Source of the DNA: Metaphire vulgaris | Lineage: Eukaryota > Annelida > Clitellata > Crassiclitellata > Megascolecidae | Assembly (NCBI GenBank): GCA_018105865.1 | Contig: CM030851.1 | Coordinates: forward strand, 11,554,828 to 11,618,827 | DNA: 64,000 nucleotides | Direction: 5' to 3' | Shown here: positions 33,784-46,603 of the stretch, piece by piece | How the letters are laid out: each line of letters starts with the position of its first letter | How positions within the stretch are numbered: the first letter of the stretch is position 1 | The notes under the pieces: generated by a model | Databases searched by the model: none | Seen by the model: the letters and a program-made list of their open reading frames with translations, nothing else | What the model was told of the DNA's origin: nothing | Program-made: the position numbers and the translations under genes

Positions 33784-35078
33784 CTTCACCGTCGTTAGAC
33801 CAATTCCTTGGCAAAAGTGATGATCTTCATTTGGCCAACACACCTCCGGGCAACGTACCAGGCCTGGTCAAACAACAACCAACAACGCCATCTAGAACAA
33901 TGACAAAAACCACTAAATAACGCAGTCCAACAAAACGTGCTGAATCTCGAAAGAAAGACAATCTGAAATCGTGATTCGCGCAAAAGAAAAGAAAATGTCA
34001 CAGACTTGAGGAAGCAAAAAATACAAAACAGGGAAGTTAGTCGGTTGCCGGAAGCAGAAAATCTCGAACAGAAGTTGCTGTAAAGAACCCAATTAGCCTA
34101 CAGAAGGCAGAGAGGAATGCGCTATTTGATTACTGATAGATGTTGATTTTCACACGTTTGGCACATAACATTCTCTTTAAATGATAAAATAAAAATAACT
34201 TTCGGGTCTCCTACAGCCTCCGTGGTAAACAAGAGAAGCCGGAAAAGGTCAAAGACCAGTTAATTCTGCATTTCACGTGTGTAAATAACTGGGCTATAAA
34301 CAGACACCTAACTACCCCCAAGCCTCGTCTAGAATTCCAATCCTTTCTAAGGGAAGAGATCGTGTTATTATTTTCTCTCCACAACCACACTCAGTACTAT
34401 CCCCATTTGAAACTAAACACTGTTCAGAAGGTTTAACCCCAAAATATATGCACACTAAACATCTTAACTAATTTAATGCAGCAGAGATGACATTGGATCA
34501 AGGGTCATGAATACTTTATGTGTCACAGGGGTTATAGGTCACGACCCACGACCCATCCATTTTTAAGACTGCTGGAGCAGCCATGCAGCCTGAGAAGTTT
34601 TAAGTTCACATTCATTGAGGATCAAATATTAGCAATGCAATTTTTGCACCTACTCTATGGTAAAGGGCATATATGGTGTTACCCTTGATAACTTGTCATG
34701 TTAGTTGAATTTTGAATTGCCTTACAATGAGATACATAAAATTTATTGTAGGGCACCGGGTAGTTACCGGTATTTGATCTGGAAAAAAACTATTCTTTTT
34801 TCAGATGGTGATTTTATCAAACAGCTAATGCACACACACACACACACACACAAACGCTCACAACATTAAAGGTCAATGTCATATTACCGGCGCAGCCTGG
34901 AAAATTTACCACTGACCACTTGTTGGAAGTCTGTGACAAAGTTCGAGTGTCACCAAAACCATCTGGTCCACGTCTCCAACGATTTCCGGTCATCATCCAC
35001 TGCCCCCCCCCCCAACCCGTCCACATCTGTCCCTCCTCAAGGTCCTGACGGGCCTCACTCGAAAAGGCCTTAGAGGGC

Positions 35079-35181
35079 TGATGGCCTCGTTCTCGGTTCA
35101 GTCCTTCATTCTTGTAGACGTCATCTGATGTGGCCGAAGACTCGATCCTCTCGTGTCCATCCATAAAGAGACATTAATCTT
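35079..35181. repeat. Local duplication, copy 1
   Basis: The block GATGGCCTCGTTCTCGGTTC ... CATAAAGAGACATTAATCTT recurs at 36118-36216 with one small deletion. Flanks differ. Confidence 0.9.
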
Positions 35182-36053
35182 GTTCGCAGACGACATCAAT
35201 TTCCTCTTCTTTGTTCAAGGATTTAGGAACAAACTGCTCTTCACTGAGCTAATAACGTCTTTGTTGCAGGCAAGGAATACATTTTGCCTTGCCTACCTAG
35301 GTATCTCTGATTCTCTCTCTCTCTCTCTGCATATTCATAGATGTCAACTGAACTGACTACAATTTCCAGACCGTTGGAACTCTATCTATCTTCAGTACAA
35401 GAAACAACAACTATCATTTAGATGATCTCTGGAAGGAATAGCGATAACACACTTAATTGCATATATCTAGGCTGGCTTTATAAAGCCGCATGACAGGAGC
35501 TTTTTTTAACCTCAAACTAATCATGACCATTTTAACAGACAAGAACGACTGTCAGAAACAGATTGTCTACACAGCTATCTTATTGTTTTTATTGCTGTTA
35601 TTATTTTTATTATTATTACTATTATTATTATTATACTCACAATTTATACAGCACTATATCAGCACTTATTGTTATTATACTGAAAATTTATATGGCACTA
35701 TACTAGAAAGCTTTGAAAGAGCATCACATGTGACACTTAATAAAACATTTCATGCCCCTTTTTAAAAATTTTGACCATGTGTTTCATCATGGTTTATGTA
35801 AATAAAGAGATTTTGTATTGTACAGTATTGTATTTCATGCCCCTTTTTCCTAGGGTCAACAACTGATGTTTCATATCAAATGTAGCCAAGAAGGAATTCC
35901 AAAATATTGACCATCAAATGCAAAATGACTTTGGTACATTAAGCAAATCTAGTAATTCAGCGCATCAGTGACACAGAAAAATGACAAGAAACAACTTCTT
36001 ATTAAAGGGAAGCTTCAGCATCAGAATATCCAACCCAGCCCTTCACTCTGCAG

Positions 36054-36118
36054 CAGTGTTTAATCTAGACTCCTGGACTCCGGGGGGGGGGGGGGGAACT
36101 GAAAAAGCCGGGGCCTGA
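36054..36118. mobile_element. Partial family B MITE (left end) joined to a local duplication
   Basis: CAGTGTTTAATCTAGACTCC followed by a 14-G run. It is cut off where the duplicated block shared with 35079-35181 starts. Confidence 0.6.
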
Positions 36119-36216
36119 TGATGGCCTCGTTCTCGGTTCAGTCCTTCATTCTTGTAGACGTCATCTGATGTGGCCGAAGACTCCTCTCTGTCCATCCATA
36201 AAGAGACATTAATCTT
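36118..36216. repeat. Local duplication, copy 2
   Basis: Second copy of the 35079-35181 block, wedged between a truncated family B MITE and a truncated pogo-type MITE. Confidence 0.9.
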
Positions 36217-36375
36217 AATTGCATAACCCGCATAATTGCATAACAACATAAAAACCCCGAAGCAGTGTTTTGTGCATACAATTAATTATCAGACGTCCGG
36301 GCTATTCGCATAGCCCAGTTAATCGCACAAGCAAGGCTTGTACGGCACCTATGCAATTAAGCGGGTTTCACTGTA
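36216..36375. mobile_element. pogo-type MITE, family 1, copy 3 (inverted, one end truncated)
   Basis: The right end AAGCGGGTTTCACTG|TA is intact; the left end starts inside the element at AATTGCATAACCCGC. Confidence 0.78.
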
Positions 36376-37073
36376 GTAGAAAATGTTCTAAATGTGATTT
36401 ATCTGTGCTTTATAACACTGTCTGAAAGTGCAATCCAATAATAATTAATTAATCCTAGCGCAAATAACTTTGCGTTGCTACACTTTCATCACAGAGGCTA
36501 CCTGGTATATCTGCAATTCAGTACAACAAGCCTTTTAAACTGCCCTAGAATTATCACAGAATGAGATCACAGCTTTTTTTCACACCTCAAGTAAGATGCC
36601 AAGGAACGCGTTTACCCAGGCAGGAAATTCCATACACCAAGAAATCTCTGGATGACTTAATTAATGCATACTAAAAGAAATATTCTGTTATACGTCGGTG
36701 ATATACTGCAGAAACATATTTTCAACCATCCATTTTGCAACTTACATCTCCCCCAAAAGATGCAACACCCCTAATAAAATGTACCGTCTCACACCCCCAA
36801 TGTCCATGCCTACACGTTTCACTCTGGTTCCATTAATGTAGGCACCACCCACTTAATATCTCATCCTCAGTCTGTCTCTTTCCATCACACCAAGTGGATT
36901 ATCAACAAGCACTCCACAAATATCTGCCAAATATTTGCAAGTACAGTCCAGCACTCCGAAAGTCATTACTCCTACTTCCTGCAGGCTCAACTCGCGTGTA
37001 CACAAATTCAACATTATCTTGAACAGAACAGAACATTAACCATGTTTCACTGTATTAATGAATTTAAGAATGG

Positions 37074-37078
<5 letters not shown>

Positions 37079-37133
<55 letters not shown>
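37079..37133. repeat. (AT)n microsatellite
   Basis: AT run of about 50 bp. Confidence 0.95.
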
Positions 37134-38767
37134 GGAATATGCCAATTAAATTAGATACGGAAATCCGATTCTACCGAAAATGTGAAATAATGTTTCCACG
37201 CCTCCCAGGAGATAAAGTATAGTATACCCAGGTAGGAAGTTTCGATTAAGATCATCACTGCAATAAATTTGTGTCCTCAACAACATCCAGATGTGCCTTT
37301 GAAGAGGCAACATTACATGGGAAATTGTGCTTTTCAGATGCTGAAGTACCGTAAATCACCATTTAGACCATCTTCTTGTCCCAACAGATACTATTCAAAC
37401 AAACTTCAATTAGAACCGGTAGCTTCAAGAAAGCATTATCAACAGAGAGTTGCCACTCCCAGCGTTTACTGTCTTTAGGGTCTTGATTGGTAACAAGCTC
37501 CTTTGATAACTCAATTGACAGACAGCAATAAAATTAATAGCTTGCCCAATAATCGATGCTTAAATCTTAGCTGGATTCTGTGGCTGTTAAAAGAGGGGTA
37601 ACCCAAGAATTTTCAATCTTGGCAATTCTACTGGCTGCCGATGGAAAATAAAAGGAAATGTCTTTAATATATCAAAATTAACAGCCTATTTATTATGTTA
37701 ATCAGAATTGTAAGAACTGTTCTTAAAGACCATTCTGAAATGGCCCTTTGAAACATATATTTCCAAAGGCAACTAACTAGAATTGCTAACAACCATTGCA
37801 AATGCCTTGCAATAGCGTTTAACAAAGCATGACCCCTTCCACCCAATGATATTTTCCAGTGACTGGCAAAGTGTCAAAATATTTAGCTGAACTTTAAACT
37901 TAATGACAGCTCTAAATTCAGCCCGATAATAACAAAACATTTAATTTTACCACTGTGGTTACCGGCACTGGTCGTATGATCCTTATCAGCAATCTCAGAC
38001 CTGATAAACAATTTTAAAATGCCTGACAAAAATATAACTAATGTTCAGGGAACTAATTACCGGTAATGTTCCTATGTAAAGTAAATCAACATTGGTAAAA
38101 CCAATACACTTGATTAACAATGCTGATTCTATGGTCCTCTTTTTGAAACAAAAAGACTTAAAATTCATCTCTTTATTGATATGCAGCACATGCAGTGCAA
38201 GTGCTTCTGACTGATTCTTCATAAGAGAGGCATCATACAAATATTCTGCAACATCACAGTACAACCAGATGTACAAATGCTAAAAATTGCTGATAAACTA
38301 AAAAACCGAGAGAAAATGAGCTAGCCAATTTATAATAAGACTCTCCAGTTCTTGTGAGTCAAAGCGGACAGGATTTTAGGAATGATCAAAAGAATTTGCC
38401 GATCTCAGAACTTCAAAATATGAAAAAAGATTAACTCTCCTGTATGTCCACATCTGGAATATTACCGGTATTCTCTGTGCAATGATAGAATACTTTTGGG
38501 ACAATGTTCAAATTTAAGCAACGAGAAAATAATGCGAAATAACAGTATTAGAAATGAGACTGTCTGTCGACCTCAAATACGAACAAACAAAGTGATGACT
38601 GTGTAAGCTTGTGAACCACATAAGAGATTCTAATATAGGCAATATAAATTCAAGCTGTTTTAAGAAGGGCTGGAATAAAAAGATGCAATGTTTTAGCATT
38701 TGCAAGCATAGCAGATGTGTGAGCAATTTGCTCATTACAAAGAGTGTGTCAAAAATAATCTGAAGAA

Positions 38768-38940
38768 AGTAGCACTTCATTATAATGGACTTGGCTAAAG
38801 CATATCTTGGTTATAAAATACTGCAACGTACGGTCCTGTGTGATGCGCTGCCGTATTGGATGGTATTGGACATAATGTACCTCGGATATAAAGTATTCAA
38901 TTTTACAGACTCGTGTACGTTATAATGAAGTCCTACTGCA
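38768..38940. mobile_element. pogo-type MITE, family 2, copy 3
   Basis: AGTAGCACTTCATTATAATGG ... CGTTATAATGAAGTCCTACTG with the family core (GTACGGTCCTGTG, CGTATTGGATGG). Confidence 0.75.
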
Positions 38941-39379
38941 GATTGTTAAAAGCCTCTTGAAATACGATTATGGATATTCATTATTCACAAAAGGTGCAAG
39001 TAGATTCAGATACAAACATCTGACATTCTAGAAAGTACTGTAGCAAGATTTTATTATAATAATGCTATAAATGGTTGTTTTTGAAAGAAAGTGGCTAGAA
39101 AATGCATCTTTTAAAACAGGCTTCACAGCCTATGAAAAAAGCATGCTATGTATAGGCCAATGTTTGGCTAACAGGTCAAAACTCATAAGTACCGTAAAGT
39201 ACCTTGCAGTCCATAATCCTTACTTGAAAAAGGCATCATCAAGGAATAAAAGCAGTTTAAATAAAACATTCTTGGGTTTACTTTACCGTAGGGTGTACGG
39301 CCTAAATCAACCATCGGGCTTAAACAATACCAGAAGATCTTCAAAACATCAAATCAGATTAAAAACTCATCATTTCGCC

Positions 39380-39545
39380 TGGCTTATCCACCATAGACTG
39401 TCGTCTCACTCGTCTGGTTATCCAGTCTGATATCCTGGATTTTACTTGGATTTTCTACGAGACTATGATTGTGATTTGGTGTGTCATCGGCTGGTGCTTC
39501 TAGCATTGCCAAGTGGCGCCCTAGAAGTTCAAGATCAGATTAGAT
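39380..39545 (+). repeat. LINE/SINE-like 3' tail
   Basis: CTGGCTTATCCACCATAGAC, GGTGTGTCATCGGCTGGTG and AAGTGGCGCCCTAGAAGTTC then AGATTAGATT. Same family as 26200-26372. Confidence 0.65.
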
Positions 39546-39999
39546 TAGAAATCAACGGTAATGTCTGTAAATGTCGAAATATCTCAGCGCAACATTTCAA
39601 AATATCATCGTTCAAACGAATCGCCTTTGGCTCTAGTCTAAATGCCGAAGCCAATTTTATTGTACTCACGTGTCGCGAAAAGTTTAAATGTGAAGTCACG
39701 TGATCATAACGCAAAGTCTCGAAAGTCTGAATCAAACCTAAACTAGAACGATAGGCTACAGTAATTGTAGCGCCTGACTATATCGGGCCTGTGCCAAATG
39801 TAACCGCATAAAATCATTAATCTGTATGCCACGATTGTTTATCGGTCTCTTTTAGTCAAACTTAGGCAAATAACGGCGACAAAACAACGTTTACGAATGA
39901 ACAACATGGGCCTATCGGGTTGTGGCGCTTGTTATATCTTAACTTGGTACCCTGTCAAATCTGGCATATCTTATTACTTGGTATACCAAGTACAGAGGT

Positions 40000-40252
40000 G
40001 ATTTTCACACAGGCTAATGGTTCCTAAGCTCCACTTAAAATCACGTTATTATCATTCATTCATTCATTCATTCATTCATTCATTCATTCATTCATTCATA
40101 TTCATTCATATTCATTCATTCATTCATTCATTCATTCATTCATTCATTCATTCATTCATTCATTCATTCATTCATTCATTCATTCATTCATTCATTCATT
40201 CATTCATTCATTCATTCATTCATTCATTCATTCATTCATTCATTCATTCATT
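40000..40252. repeat. Hairpin repeat and 200-bp (ATTC)n
   Basis: AGGTGATTTTCACACAGGC, CTCCACTTAAAATCACG, then about 50 copies of CATT from 40053 to 40252. Confidence 0.85.
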
Positions 40253-40796
40253 AACAAGTACGTCCACTGTTGTAAGCAAGCATTGCTTACCTGGCAAAAT
40301 CAGATGTCCTGATGTAAAAGCCGACAACGCGCGAGGCTCATTTTCACTCTATCTACTGCATACCATCGGCCTGCAATTCATTCATATGCTACGGCAGCGG
40401 AAAATTAATAATCTAGGCGTGCTTCGCAATAAACTTAATAACTGTTCGATTTCAGCCTTTGTGCGCTAAAAGGGTCGGCGAGCCACGGACACAGTCTAGG
40501 ATGCTCGAATCGCAACACGTGTTCAGTGCGTCGAAGCACGCACACAATCAACTTTGTTTAGCTTGCGCTTTCGCTAATGACGACCAATTTTTCCCCTCCC
40601 GTTCGCTACACTCTCAGACCGACGGCGAGAAACAATGGAGTGCAGAATAGAGTGGAGTGGATAGGAAACCGGTTCTCGTTTGGCTACGGATGGGCAGATT
40701 CCGGCGTTGAGAGAGCGACACGGCTAGATTTAGCAAACTGTGAAACAAAGAGGAATGTTGAATTATATTACACAGAGCAGGCCCTCCTGAATCACT

Positions 40797-40876
40797 TTAA
40801 CCCCTTAACTGTGTATTTAACTGTAACTCAATGTAAAATAGACGGATATATCCGGGATCCCCAGTTAAAGGGTTAA
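40797..40876. mobile_element. piggyBac-type MITE, copy 4, inside a hairpin repeat
   Basis: TTAA|CCCCTTAACTG ... CAGTTAAAGGG|TTAA. It is inserted in the TTTAAACC stretch of the hairpin repeat, separating its CACTTTAA half from the ACCTT(AATAAT)n half. Confidence 0.85.
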
Positions 40877-40879
40877 ACC

Positions 40880-40993
<114 letters not shown>

Positions 40994-41083
40994 GACTAAC
41001 AACAACAACAATAACAATAACAATAACAATAAGAAGAAATTTAACGCAATCGATCCTTTACGGTTTTCCACGGAGCTTTCACA

Positions 41084-41342
<259 letters not shown>

Positions 41343-42239
41343 TTCCCCGTTTCCTACGATAGCCTTGCAAAAAGTGGGGACTCAAGCCTAGAGGCCTAAT
41401 AGAAGACTTAAGAGCGCTTGGTTCATCCCTATTTTATAGAAGTCACAAGGCACTGTTTTAGTCCTATTCGTGTTGGCAGAGAAAGGAACGCTGGAAGTGG
41501 AACAATGGTGCAACGCATTTGTCTATTCACTCTATTGTCTAGTAACGTTTTCATTCGGTAAAACACTGAAAGTAATTTTTTACGTCTTCCCATTTCGCCA
41601 AAGTCGAATTTCGCCAAAAATGATATTTACAATAGAAGTCTATACGCCTTTTATGCAACGTTTAAAAGAAAGTGTGTCAGGTAGAGGTGCCGGTTTAGCG
41701 CGGGGATTTTTCGGGAAAAGTGCGGGCCTCGGGTCCTGAAATTGCGGGGGGGGGGAATTGCGGAAATTTTCCATGCAAAACTACATAAAACAGCAACGCA
41801 CTCCGCCTCTTTAGCCAAGTTAACGCCAATGGCGGGCATCTCTCTGTGGCGGATTACCCATATAAGCAACGTAGGCCTAAGCTGTAGCTTAGGGCCTCCG
41901 CTGGTGCCCCGGGCCTCTTAGAATAATATCTTTGTAAAAGTTAAACAGACATCTATAAGTGGGATTTAATCGATTTATAGTTTGAGCTAAGTTTAAGTTG
42001 TTTGTTGATTGCCGTTTATCGCATTATCGGTTTAGGCCTACATGAGGGTAAATGAGAAGGCCGCGGATTCTGGAAAATTACTTCGGATAGCAAAAGGGTC
42101 TCAATAGGCCTAGCAGTTCAGCTTAGGGCCTCCAGCGACCTTAATCCGCCCCTGGCATATCTTCAGAAACCATAGTCGTGCACCCCCCCCCCCTATTGAA
42201 TGCCTGGCCCCATAGTGTCCCTCTGTTTGGACCCTATAT

Positions 42240-42317
42240 TCCCTACTACATACCTATGGTTGCGCCAATGCTTAGAAGTTGCCATCCCAAGGCTTGCCAA
42301 ATCCTGGAGCCGCCCAT
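42240..42317. mobile_element. Family G MITE, right half, diverged
   Basis: AATGCTTAGAAGTTGCCATCCC then GCCAAATCCTGGAGCCGCC, ending within CCATGG. Confidence 0.65.
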
Positions 42318-42714
42318 GGTAGGCCTAGGGAGCGATTTGTGACCTGGAGCAGTGGGGGGATATGTCGAGCTTGGGGAAGTGTAGCAGTGGGGGGCGTAGT
42401 GGTGTGGGATGTAGCAGTAGGGGGATGCAGCTGGGCAGTGTGGGAGGAATCCCCCTTCCCCCTACTAATCGCGCCCTGGGTAGGCCTACCAATGCTCTAA
42501 TGCTGGGATACATTTCAGCGTAAAATGGACGTCGGCCCAAACCAAGACATCTGTTTTTCGATCCGAATCAATTAACGCACTTATATGCCGACCGACAGAC
42601 AGCATGATATCTCGGCCTAATATAAATCATTGTCTTAGTGCGCTGTAGGCCTAATGCAGTGCGATTTAATTAATAGGTTTTTCACGCAACTGAGTCAGCA
42701 AAAGGACTGCATCA

Positions 42715-42906
42715 CTGGCGTAGCGTGGTGGCCAGGGGCAGCCGCCCCGGGCGCAAATTATTGGGGAGGGGACAAAATTTAAAGTAGAAAAAAAAACAAG
42801 TAATAACAAATCATAATACTGTAATCACTATCAGGGCTTTTTTAAACAAATATTTTCCGGGGCGCAACAGTCGGAAGCCACTTGTTAACATGACGTAGTC
42901 ACGTAG

Positions 42907-42974
<68 letters not shown>

Positions 42975-43391
42975 TCGCCGAGAAGGCCCGCGATCATCCA
43001 TAACAAATTAACAAAATCATCAGTCATGTCACATTTGTAATCAGAACTTTGAAAAATGATACGGACAATAGATATAGTTCTAAATTTTCTATTTAATAAT
43101 TTAATTTTGCAAAAAAAAGTCTTCGGATTTTCCGGAACGCCGCTCCGCCTCGCTCCGGCACAAAAAAGGCTCTGACTGTAATTATAGGTTGACATGTGTC
43201 ATCTACAAAGAATTGTAAGTAGCTTACTTACACGGAATCTTTGATTGGAATGTGGGAATGGAGTAGGCCTACACGTACGTTACGATGACCTAATTGCTTG
43301 TCAAGATATTTTGGGCACAAGTTACAGGCGCAGTTCCTCTTTTGCCCCCAGGGGATGGTGGCATTCCTGGCAACCCACGCTACACCATTGG
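42715..43391. mobile_element. Putative element with GGCGTAGCGTGG ends enclosing an AT repeat
   Basis: CACTGGCGTAGCGTGG and CCCACGCTACACCATTGG are inverted over about 16 bp, 680 bp apart. The interior includes the AT tract at 42908-42970 and a second CGCCCCGG/CCGGGGCGC-like region. Flanking duplication is not evident. Confidence 0.4.
42908..42970. repeat. (AT)n microsatellite
   Basis: Perfect AT run of about 60 bp. Confidence 0.95.
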
Positions 43392-43614
43392 TCCATTGGA
43401 TAGCATCACCATAGACAACCTACGTTAGGCTAGGCCTGTGCCGTGGATCAACGTAAATTCCGCAGTGCAGTAAATCAGTGTAGTCCCCTAGCCGTATAGG
43501 ACTAAGACGGCGGAAAGAGGTCTGAAATATCGTTTTTGAATCCACGAGACTAATTCGGATGTTTCGAAATCGCTTGAAGGAATTAATGACAGGTCTACTA
43601 TAGGTCTATACGGG

Positions 43615-43686
43615 AACGTTAGTCCCAGGCCTATATGCCGTCTCGGATCGTTGCTTTACGATGCGCTTTCGCGTCTAATTAAACTG
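43615..43686. repeat. 72-bp local duplication, copy 1
   Basis: AACGTTAGTCCCAGGCCTAT ... CTTTCGCGTCTAATTAAACTG; recurs at 44221-44293. Confidence 0.92.
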
Positions 43687-44220
43687 CACTTAAATTACCA
43701 CCGCTAACGACTGTCCGCAAAATGCCGTTGGTACGCGGTACGGGCAGCGTGGTACGGAACGCGTCTATCACGACCCGTTGAGAGATGGCGGTACTTATTG
43801 TACTGCGTTCGCATACTCCGACTCGATTCTCGATTAATTTTGTGCGTAGACGATGGCGAATTAATAGAACCGACGGCTTATCTCATCGGGCGATTCATCT
43901 CATGCAGTAGGCCTTGAGATCACTAGCCTATATCTTCTCCAGCGGTCGTTATCGCAGAGATGAAGATCGATCGAAGCTCACCCGGGTACGATTCCGGATT
44001 GCCGCAAAATCCTGTCGGACGGAACGACAGCTGCCAAACGGGAGAGGGTTTACGGTGGCGTACCTAGAGTAGGGTAAGGCCAGGTAGGGCAGATGCCCCG
44101 GAGTCCTAGAAGCCACTTGAAGGGGGCGCCGAACAGGGGCGTCATTTGGGGGCTGTGTCCTCAAAGGAACTGAAGAAATAATGTATAATTAATGTATTAA
44201 ATAAATGTTAAATGCGCAAA

Positions 44221-44293
44221 AACGTTAGTCCTAGGCCTATATGCCGTCTCCAATCGTTGATTTAACGATGCGCTTTCGCGTCTAATTAAACTG
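44221..44293. repeat. 72-bp local duplication, copy 2
   Basis: About 93% identical to 43615-43686. It sits between two copies of AAATGTTAAATGCGCAAAAA (44203 and 44310), suggesting a recent insertion or gene-conversion patch. Confidence 0.9.
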
Positions 44294-45256
44294 AAAATTA
44301 AAATTAAAAAAATGTTAAATGCGCAAAAAACCGCAAAATTGTCAAAAATTTGCCCAAAAATATATAAACTTTGCAAATTTGCCAAAATTAGCCCAACAAT
44401 TGCCAAAAATTAGCCAAATTAAGTTGCCAAAAATTATCTTGCCTCCAGAAAACTGTGATCTTGCTCTACTCCGCGCAGAGAAAGAGACAGACAGAGGCAG
44501 CTAGAGACAGAGACAGAGACAGACAGAGAGAGGGAGAGAGAAGTAACCGAGAAAACCGACTTTGAGCACATTGACCTGCAGTTCGCATCAGTAAAAGCAA
44601 GAAAGGTGCATATGAAGTCTTATGGAACGTCACGATCTGCTAATTCAAGAGTTGTTAACCAGCCAGTTTAAATTTCTGACCCCCTGCCATGGGCGTAGCC
44701 ACGAGGGGGCACAGGAGGGCCGGCGCCCCCATAAGACCTAGACTAGTTGCGATATTCGCGCAGCGCCGATTAGAAATTCAAGCGGTAGCAGATTAGGGGC
44801 CGTCCATAAATGACGTCATGCGATTTTGGCAGTTTTTTACCCCTCCCCCTCGTCATAGGTCCATCATCTGTAACATTACAACATAGCATCTTTTAGAAAA
44901 CAAAAAACCCTTTTGAGTTTCACCTAATTTTAATCTTTTGTCGCAGTTTGTTGACGAACAGAGATGATAAAAACGCTTTCGCCCGGTAGAGGGCCGGCTA
45001 GCTCTGCCTTACTCAAGTAGCCAATAATACTAGTAAGACACTGTACAGCACCAATAATTCTAATTTCTAATACACCAACGTCTCAAATAAAGTTATAAGA
45101 CCGTCGCGCACACCTCTGTCCAGTGTCCGCGCATCATTCTATCGTCACGTATCGTGGTTGAAAGCAATTAGAAAGATTCCAACATAACGGAAATTTGATA
45201 ACAGGTTCTAACTTCAGTTGGTTACTAAAGCGTTTCCATAATAGCATACTGTAATT

Positions 45257-45489
45257 CATTGGCGTAGCCAGGATTCCGGAATGGGGGCGGGGGGGGGGGG
45301 GCCGGCGGTGTGCACATAAACAGTTTCAGGCAAAAATTTCTTGACGGCCTAAAAAAGTTGTCATATCAAGCTATCGTATTACTTGCCCCCTCCTCAAAAA
45401 ATCTACTCAACGGTTTTGCACAAATATACCCACGACCGGTCCCAGACTGAATAGTGGGGGGCAGGCCCCCATGGCTATGCCAATGCCGT
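45257..45489. mobile_element. Putative MITE with TTGGCGTAGCC ends
   Basis: CATTGGCGTAGCCAGGATTC and GCCCCCATGGCTATGCCAATG are imperfect inverted ends about 230 bp apart with a G-run interior. Confidence 0.55.
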
Positions 45490-45683
45490 GGTATGTCTAT
45501 AAGCCTTACGACTAGTACAATATCACACTGTAACGAAATAGCTCACGTTAACTACAAACATACTACAAATATCATAAATCAGTTTGTGTTAATTTGACGA
45601 AAATTTAACGACTAGAAGAGACATTTTGAGAAATACAGTATAATGTTAAACTAAATAAACAGCAAAAGACCAAATAATCGAAA

Positions 45684-45763
45684 TTAACCCCTTAACCGTG
45701 TATTTAACTGTAACTCAATGTAAAATGGACGGAAATATCGGGGATCCCCAGTTAAGGGGTTAA
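45684..45763. mobile_element. piggyBac-type MITE, copy 5
   Basis: TTAA|CCCCTTAACCG ... CCAGTTAAGGGG|TTAA with the same core, about 1.7 kb beyond the FAM20B 3' end. Confidence 0.85.
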
Positions 45764-46024
45764 AGCTGTGGCAAAATGACAAAAGTGGAATCAAAGTCAG
45801 AAAAACCGCTGAAATTGCAAACCGAAATAAAAACCGTTTAGCGTTGTTTTAAAGCCAGAATATAACAGATGCCATCTTCACTGTAAATCATTGCTAAAAA
45901 TAAAATTAATATTCAACTAAGTAATTGCTAAGCAAGTAATCTGTTTAAGTACACAAGTAACACAGAAATTCTGTTAATCATTTACCAAAACAAGCCCCAT
46001 CTGCACAAGATACTGCATTGGAAC

Positions 46025-46105
46025 CAGTGTTTTATCCAGGTCTGTTAGAGGGGAGATTCCCCCCCCAAGCCACAAAAATCCCCCCAAAAATTCCAGCACT
46101 GACAC
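46025..46105. mobile_element. Partial family B MITE (left end)
   Basis: It begins CAGTGTTTTATCCAGGTCTG and continues with the G- and C-rich family core; the right end is not recognisable. Confidence 0.65.
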
Positions 46106-46193
46106 ATTCCAACCCCTGTTTGCTTTGGCCACACCTGCTGTATGGACTGGCCTATAGACTTCATAGACTGCTTCCCTGATGATCTGAACTGTC

Positions 46194-46356
46194 CAGTGTT
46201 TATTCTAGCCCCCTGACATTGGAGGGGATTTTGAAATGTTTGGGGACAAGGTTTGAGTTTCCACACGTTTGGACCCATTCCCAGCCAACATCTAAAAATT
46301 TGGGGGAATTTTCAAACTGAAGGGGGGATCCCTAAGAATGCCTAGAATAAACACTG
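46194..46356. mobile_element. hAT-type MITE, family A, copy 2
   Basis: CAGTGTTTATTCTAGCC to CCTAGAATAAACACTG, with the same internal GAAATGTTTGGGG and CCAGCCAACAT blocks as copy 1. Flanking similarity is weak (TGAACTGT/TGGACCGT). Confidence 0.85.
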
Positions 46357-46542
46357 TGGACCGTCCCTTTCAGCTTCATCTGGCTCTAATTCGGCTCAGA
46401 TCAGGCAAGCCATCAGCTGGCATCCCAGGCATCAAGATAGCAAGAAGAAACTTAAAACATGGCTATTCTGCATGAGTTATAGATGTAACATTATAATGTG
46501 TTCATGCAGTTTGGCTGAATGAGTCACCACATTAATCAGTAT

Positions 46543-46543
<1 letters not shown>

Positions 46544-46602
<59 letters not shown>
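46544..46602. repeat. (AAT)n microsatellite
   Basis: AAT repeat followed by AGACACCATAGATCACTAAAC, probably the reversed tail of a retroposon. Confidence 0.9.

Positions 46603-46603
<1 letters not shown>

Noticed and set aside
34817..35164. 115-codon minus-strand frame
   Set aside because: Part of it is the duplicated 103-bp block and part runs into an AC repeat; no domain recognised.
39071..39430. 119-codon plus-strand frame
   Set aside because: No recognisable domain, no splice context, and its end overlaps a retroposon tail shared with 26200-26372.
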